NCBI RefSeq assembly: GCF_001039355.2 | Contig: NW_019775591.1 | Location: 281,656-306,188, forward strand | Direction: 5' to 3' | From: Lingula anatina | Lineage: Eukaryota; Brachiopoda; Lingulata; Lingulida; Lingulidae | DNA: 24,533 bases | Shown here: positions 21,213 through 24,533 of the stretch, piece after piece | Layout: the number at the start of each line of letters is the position of its first letter | Position numbering within the stretch: position 1 is the stretch's first letter | The notes under the pieces: generated by a model | The model's input: only the letters and a program-made list of their open reading frames with translations | Told to the model about the DNA's origin: nothing | The model's database searches: none | Translations under genes and position numbers: made by a program

Positions 21213-22034
21213 TGCACATCTTCTCAAATCACTAAAAACAATTTTGTACAACAGTTATCAAGCTTAACAGAGCTAGAATCACCTTCCATTCTGAATTTAT
21301 TAAACTGTGTAATTACCCTCTTGCGTTTGAGCTTGTGTAGGAGGGTTTGCGTGTGTGTGTGTGTGTATGTACTAGTATAAATGAGTGTAAATTGCGAGTG
21401 CGTGTGTGTGTGTTTATGTGTGTTCGAATGTCTTGTACAGTGCCGCCGGAAATTCCCCTTATCAAAAGGCCGCATGGTCTCCCAACCCTGCCCCGTATGG
21501 TACTTGTTTGGGGGGACAATACGTGATCAATATGTATTATTCTACTTCTCTTTATAAATATACGCTCGCTCTCTAGCGCGCGTGTTTGTCTTAAGGGGGA
21601 TCTGTTTCTTTACCCGCTTAGATAAGGCAGAAATAATAATGGGATAATGATGTCACGTCAAACATACATCGCTAATTCGAACTGATGACGCAAGAGCAGC
21701 GTTTTTGTTTTGAAAATAGCGAATTTGATTTTTAACTGATGTCTCTTTCCTGAACAGTCATGGATTCCACCTATTCATAAAAAAAAACAAATGGTTTCAG
21801 ACTAGCGGGAATAAAAACATTACCTCCTCTTATGAATGACATGATATGTTAGAAATATATGAATAAATAGAAAAGCATACGTTTGTTAACTCCGTGTATA
21901 AGAATAGAAAGCGTGCACTTGTAACAGATCAGCAGAATATACAAAAATTACAGGAGTTATTTGTGCATGTATACTGTAACTGTAAGGGACAATATAGACA
22001 GCCTAAAGGACTACCCCAGCAGTAGTACGTGTAT
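21213..22034. other. Non-coding stretch with (GT)n and a stray minisatellite unit
   Basis: (GT)n tracts lie at about 21344-21366 and 21400-21420. At 21438-21490, on the minus strand, one diverged unit of the 78-bp minisatellite (CATGCGGCCTTTTGATAAGG, then TTTCCGGCGGCACTGTA) is present. Nothing else was recognised. Confidence 0.5.
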
Positions 22035-22203
22035 CAGGCCCGTAGCCGGGGGGGGGGGTTCGGGGGTTCGAAAGAACCGCCCTTTTTGCTGGAAAAAGGT
22101 CCTCTTTGGATAAAATTTGATCTAGGTACATGAAGGTTTAATGGTAAAAGGTCCACTTTTTCAGAAAACGAACCCCCATTTGAAATTACTGGCTACGGCC
22201 CTG
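22035..22203. mobile_element. hAT-like MITE, CAGGCCC-end family, copy 2
   Basis: 169 bp, starting CAGGCCCGTAGCC and ending GGCTACGGCCCTG, with an exact 5-bp flank TGTAT on both sides (22030-22034 and 22204-22208). It is very similar to 18762-18929 (shared AAAGAACCGCCCTTTTTGCT), so both insertions are fairly recent. A G-run of about 11 near the left end differs between the copies. Confidence 0.85.
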
Positions 22204-22818
22204 TGTATATTGGACAGTCCATAATACATCCAAGAGACTTGCTGGCTATGACATATGTCCTAAAGGATCCTATCACTGTAGCATCTTTGGCAAATTTCCA
22301 AAAGGGTCCTATAGGACAGTTAAGGACATCCCACAGGATTTTTAAACAAATTCCTATTATTGGACTGCTACAAGAAATTTTCCGCGAGGAAATAATAATA
22401 ATAATAAGAAGAAGAATAATAACAACAACAAAGCGCTGTTATAGTTATTTTGTCATATTCTCGCAAGCCATTCCAATCTAATGTTGCTTATATCATATTG
22501 CATAGAATAGCCGAATAATAGTGCTCATGCATACTGGTGCTTTTTTTTTTTTTTTTTTTTTTTTTCTTTTGCTCGGTTAGTGTATATTCTGAATAGAAAC
22601 CATAATATAATAACAATTTATAGTCACATGAAATATTGCATAGCGTCTCATAAGCGGTCACTACAAAGAATTGTATGATGATATGTGAAATTCTTATCGT
22701 CTCCTTAAAGAATGAATGGGAATTAAGGAGCGAAAAAACATATCGCCATTTTTCACTATTTCACCTGTTAATCCTGTTGCCACATTCACTGATACGAAAG
22801 CGATGGCAACTATCTCGA
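22204..22818. other. 3' flank of gene C, simple-sequence rich
   Basis: It contains an ATA/AAGAAG-rich stretch (about 22390-22430) and a T-run of about 25 (22541-22565). It should include the 3' untranslated region of gene C. No exact AATAAA in the gene C sense was found close to the stop. Confidence 0.4.
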
Positions 22819-23765
22819 TCAAGTCGTTTCATTTTTCCTGCAAATCATGGTAATATAATCTTTGCTCTTCTGTCTCCCGAGATTAATAATCCGCCTACTG
22901 CTGTTTCTGGGGTTACGGTCTAGCTGGTAGCGCTGCACGGCAACGAGGCTGTTATGCGTGGTGATGCGCATGCGCGAGGAGTAAGTCAAAATTGACAACG
23001 CGGTTTGCGTGTAGCGGTGGTTTCGTGCATTGGACCCAGGGGGCGCCACGCAGTTGATGTCACGTGCACACCTCTCCCACGTGAGAAGAATCTTCCGGTG
23101 AGCCTCGCTCCCTTTCACCCATCCGCTCACGAGCTCAGAGAAAGAGGATTTGGCTTTGAATGCCTTCTTCTTCTTATGGAAATATTTGAACGTCCCCTTG
23201 TGGGAACGCTTTCTCATGTCTTTGTCTTGGTCCAGTAGAAAGAAATTCAAGTCTTTTTCCAGGTGCTCCCTGATCACGGTTAGTGATCCCCGCACATCAG
23301 CCTCGGGGTCCATCCAAACAACGCGGTGGTGGGTTTCCAAGACTTCTTTTAGAATGATGGGTTTTACCACTCGCTGTTTCAGAGATTTCACATGTTTTGG
23401 GTACCTGGAGAAATCGAAGGACACCAGTGACGTCATGCACCACTTCCGGATCTGGTGCCGCTGTTTTTCATCCAATCCAATGTCGTAAATGATTATTTTT
23501 GTCTTTGGCTCCCAAAAGTGGATGGAACCCACCAGATTTGAGAGTGAATTGAAGCTGTCTTTGTCTGAAGCTGTAACGATTATGAAATCGTTTTTGGAGT
23601 TTACTAGTGACTTCCTGGTGTCGACACTGGGGTGTTTAATTGTTTCATATTTCACATTTAACACGGATGCTTGACTGGGTTTACCCAAGTATTTCAAGGC
23701 ACTGCTAGCTTTCAAAGGCTTTTGCAGCTCTCGACTTTTTGCAGGCCCAATCAAAGGCAGATGAG
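22819..23765 (-). CDS. Gene C: DUF1647-type glycosyltransferase-like protein, terminal exon (5' partial)
   Basis: An open frame of over 310 codons on the minus strand, ending in TGA (22821-22819). The exon begins after a TTATATCAG acceptor (23766-23768), with two bases completing a codon begun upstream. There is no credible start Met here, since the first codon of the open stretch is TTG. About 57-100 codons in: FIIVTASDKDSFNSLSNLVG, then KTKIIIYDIGL, the opening Rossmann-like strands of the DUF1647 family. Then KPIILKEVLETHHRVVWMDP-EADV, whose WMD.. acidic segment is where this family and related GT-A transferases have their metal-binding Asp residues. The final third has TQTALSILTY. Family assignment is from memory; substrate unknown. 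Such proteins are usually type II Golgi membrane proteins, so the transmembrane anchor would be in an upstream exon not seen here. Confidence 0.75.
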
Positions 23766-24077
23766 CTGATATAAGAAAAAAAATATATAAATGGTAAAAT
23801 ACTGAACATGGTTTAAAGGCAAAGAAACAAATATTACATGTACAAACAGGTTACCTCAGAAAGACAAAATACGTTTACAGAATTGATTGTTTAGAATTTC
23901 AATAACCATTTTTTGTCTTTTATATCAAATGAAATATGTATCTTTTAAAAGGTAGTAATTAACAGATACACTGAGTTCTACCCTCCGTTTTTGTATCTTG
24001 ACGTTTTCTAACGGTTGATTTTCCTTATCTTTTAAGCAATGATGACAAAAGCATAGACTCTTAGCACTAATGTCATT

Positions 24078-24125
<48 letters not shown>

Positions 24126-24141
24126 ACCTCCAAGGTATATA
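23766..24141 (-). other. Probable intron of gene C with (CA)n tract
   Basis: The sequence upstream of the gene C acceptor on its strand. It contains a (CA)n tract (about 24082-24126) next to a Tc1 element. No upstream coding exon could be identified. Confidence 0.4.
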
Positions 24142-24533
24142 CAGACTTGACATTTAATATGGAATATTTCAGTTTCGAATTAAGGTATACCTAATTAAAA
24201 ATGCGTTCTTTTTTCAAAAAACTCCGATCTCATATAAGATTTGTGAATGGAGAACTGTGTAGTCAGGTGTGTCGCTACCAATTAACTGACTTTCATGTCT
24301 GTTGCGCTGCTACATTATGTAATATGCAGTGATTTAATTGGGTAGTGTTCCTTTGGGCTGGTCAAAGCTTGGCTTAGGCAAAGCTTGGTTCTGTCAAAAA
24401 AGTATCCATATGTCGACAACTACTGCATAGAAGAATTTGAAATTCTGCATGCAAGCGGTCAGTTATGCAGTGCGGAAGATGAGTCAAGTAGTGCATTACA
24501 AAATTTTTAATCTATGGCAGAATGGCGCAAAAA
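24142..24533 (+). mobile_element. Tc1/mariner-like transposon, copy 2 (5' part, cut by window end)
   Basis: It starts CAGACTTGACATTTAATATG after a TA (24140-24141). It matches the reverse complement of 10136-10527 over its whole length with modest divergence. It reaches the start of the transposase gene: an ATG at 24523 opens MAQK, against MARK in copy 1. The transposase would read on the plus strand beyond the window. Whether it is intact cannot be seen. Confidence 0.85.

Noticed and set aside
23005-23674. Plus-strand open frames opposite gene C
   Set aside because: They are shadows of the minus-strand DUF1647-type exon.

Overview
The window looks like animal nuclear DNA, most probably from a lophotrochozoan such as a mollusc (this is an inference). 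The evidence is GT-AG introns with matching phases, an AT-rich base composition, long (CT)n, (TA)n and (CA)n microsatellites, and many short non-autonomous DNA transposons. There are no operons, ribosome binding sites, tRNAs or rRNAs.

Three real genes can be assembled. Gene A (plus strand, 4754-6957, four coding exons, 174 codons) encodes a secreted protein. It has a signal peptide, then a 12-cysteine domain containing the motif CNIFGC that resembles the Diedel family, then an acidic linker and a canonical pair of EF-hands. Gene B (minus strand, 16560-14313, four coding exons, 132 codons) is a convergent paralogue with the same exon phases and the same exon 1 and exon 2 lengths. Its acidic linker is missing, its first EF-hand loop is damaged, and a frameshift cuts off the second EF-hand. 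Gene C (minus strand, 23765-22819) is the terminal coding exon of a DUF1647-type, glycosyltransferase-like protein; its upstream exons lie outside what can be recognised.

The family has also left remnants. A 1.6-1.7 kb direct tandem duplication (17861-19590 and 19591-21212) carries in each copy a minus-strand relic of the last exon (second EF-hand). A degenerate sequence block that lies downstream of gene B recurs in both copies and at several other places between 10.7 and 20 kb. The locus therefore looks like a small secreted EF-hand gene family that expands and decays by local duplication.

The rest is mostly mobile DNA. From left to right: a GC-rich minisatellite (1-240); a 775-bp hAT-like element with an exact 5-bp target duplication that carries a fragment of a RecQ-like helicase gene (947-1721); further hAT-like MITEs (2301-2570, 12236-12457, 18762-18929, 22035-22203); four copies of a foldback family with GATCGATC-rich ends; a small MITE just upstream of gene A; a 1.2-kb long-inverted-repeat element (7359-8568); a decayed Tc1/mariner element (8867-10527) with a second copy entering at 24142; and a 78-bp minisatellite (13395-13690). 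All family names are from reading by eye; no database search was possible.
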